A DNA stretch of 32,627 bases from Oscillospiraceae bacterium (GTDB lineage Bacteria > Bacillota > Clostridia > Oscillospirales > Oscillospiraceae), in contig JAFQIL010000063.1 of NCBI GenBank assembly GCA_017397565.1, positions 1-32,627 of the forward strand, written 5' to 3'. The notes under the pieces are model-generated. The model did not search any database, was not told where the DNA came from, and saw only the letters and a program-made list of their open reading frames with translations. Below, piece by piece: positions 32,581 through 32,627 of the stretch. Each line of letters begins with the position of its first letter. Within the stretch, counting starts at the first letter, position 1. The position numbers and the translations under genes were made by a program.

Positions 32581-32627
32581 TGTGTTCGCATTACCTATCT
32601 TCCCGGGCAGTCGCCCGCCAAGTATTG
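32581..32627 (-). rRNA. 5S ribosomal RNA, 3' end only (continues beyond the window)
   Basis: The last 47 bases, read on the minus strand, contain CAATACTTGGCGGGCGACTG followed by CCCGGGAAGATAGGTAATGC and GAACACA. The AATACTTGG...GGGAAGATAGGT arrangement (loop E, helix IV and the start of helix I) is the 5S rRNA 3' region of gut clostridia, and an intrinsic terminator follows directly. The 5' half lies outside, so the rRNA operon should extend to the right of the window. Confidence 0.75.

Noticed and set aside
32327..32627. Spaced repeats suggesting a CRISPR array
   Set aside because: The repeat content matches 5S rRNA 3' sequence plus terminators, the period is 111-114 bp, and there are no short unique spacers.

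Overview
This is a chromosomal window from a low-redundancy, roughly mid-50s %GC Gram-positive anaerobe, most likely a gut clostridium of the Oscillospiraceae/Ruminococcaceae type. That assignment is inferred from family resemblance of the proteins, the ylxM-ffh-rpsP-khpA-rimM-trmD gene order, strong AGGAGG ribosome binding sites, near-consensus sigma-A promoters, and a palindromic repeat of a kind I associate with these genomes. No phylogenetic search was possible.

Layout. (1) 1-500: the end of an integrated mobile element (last 32 codons of a probable serine recombinase) abuts a sirtuin gene broken after the GAGVSTE motif; a MITE-like palindromic element follows. (2) 545-4602: a leftward translation/secretion operon (ylxM, ffh, rpsP, khpA, rimM, trmD, then a GNAT acetyltransferase) driven by a TTGACA-17-TATAAT promoter. 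(3) 4614-5581: a leftward GNAT gene plus small membrane protein gene. (4) 5742-9226: rightward hypothetical gene, then a zinc-type ABC importer (binding lipoprotein, ATPase, permease) coupled to trmO. (5) 9264-10570: a structured, unidentified leader RNA ahead of a PTS-EIIC-like membrane protein. (6) 10724-12838: tex. (7) 12880-25060: a genome-maintenance block: leftward radC-uvrB, a rightward histidine-kinase-like protein without the phospho-acceptor histidine, leftward uvrA, then rightward prs-pth-mfd. UvrA, UvrB and Mfd together give the core of transcription-coupled nucleotide excision repair (uvrC is not here). (8) 25182-30027: VanW/YoaR-like envelope protein convergent with a DUF1934 protein, ddl and murC (peptidoglycan precursor synthesis). 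(9) 30170-32267: two tandem paralogous SGNH hydrolases and an AT-rich nucleotidyltransferase-domain gene. (10) 32322-32627: the 3' end of a 5S rRNA gene (leftward, running off the window) with its terminator, followed by two shortened 5S-like units, each with its own terminator.

Most of the window is ordinary housekeeping. The parts worth a second look are the two 5S-derived mini-units at the right end (their replacement stems differ in sequence but keep pairing), the leader RNA at 9299-9488, the sirtuin/recombinase junction at the left end, the 16-bp palindrome on the prs promoter, and the histidine-less kinase.
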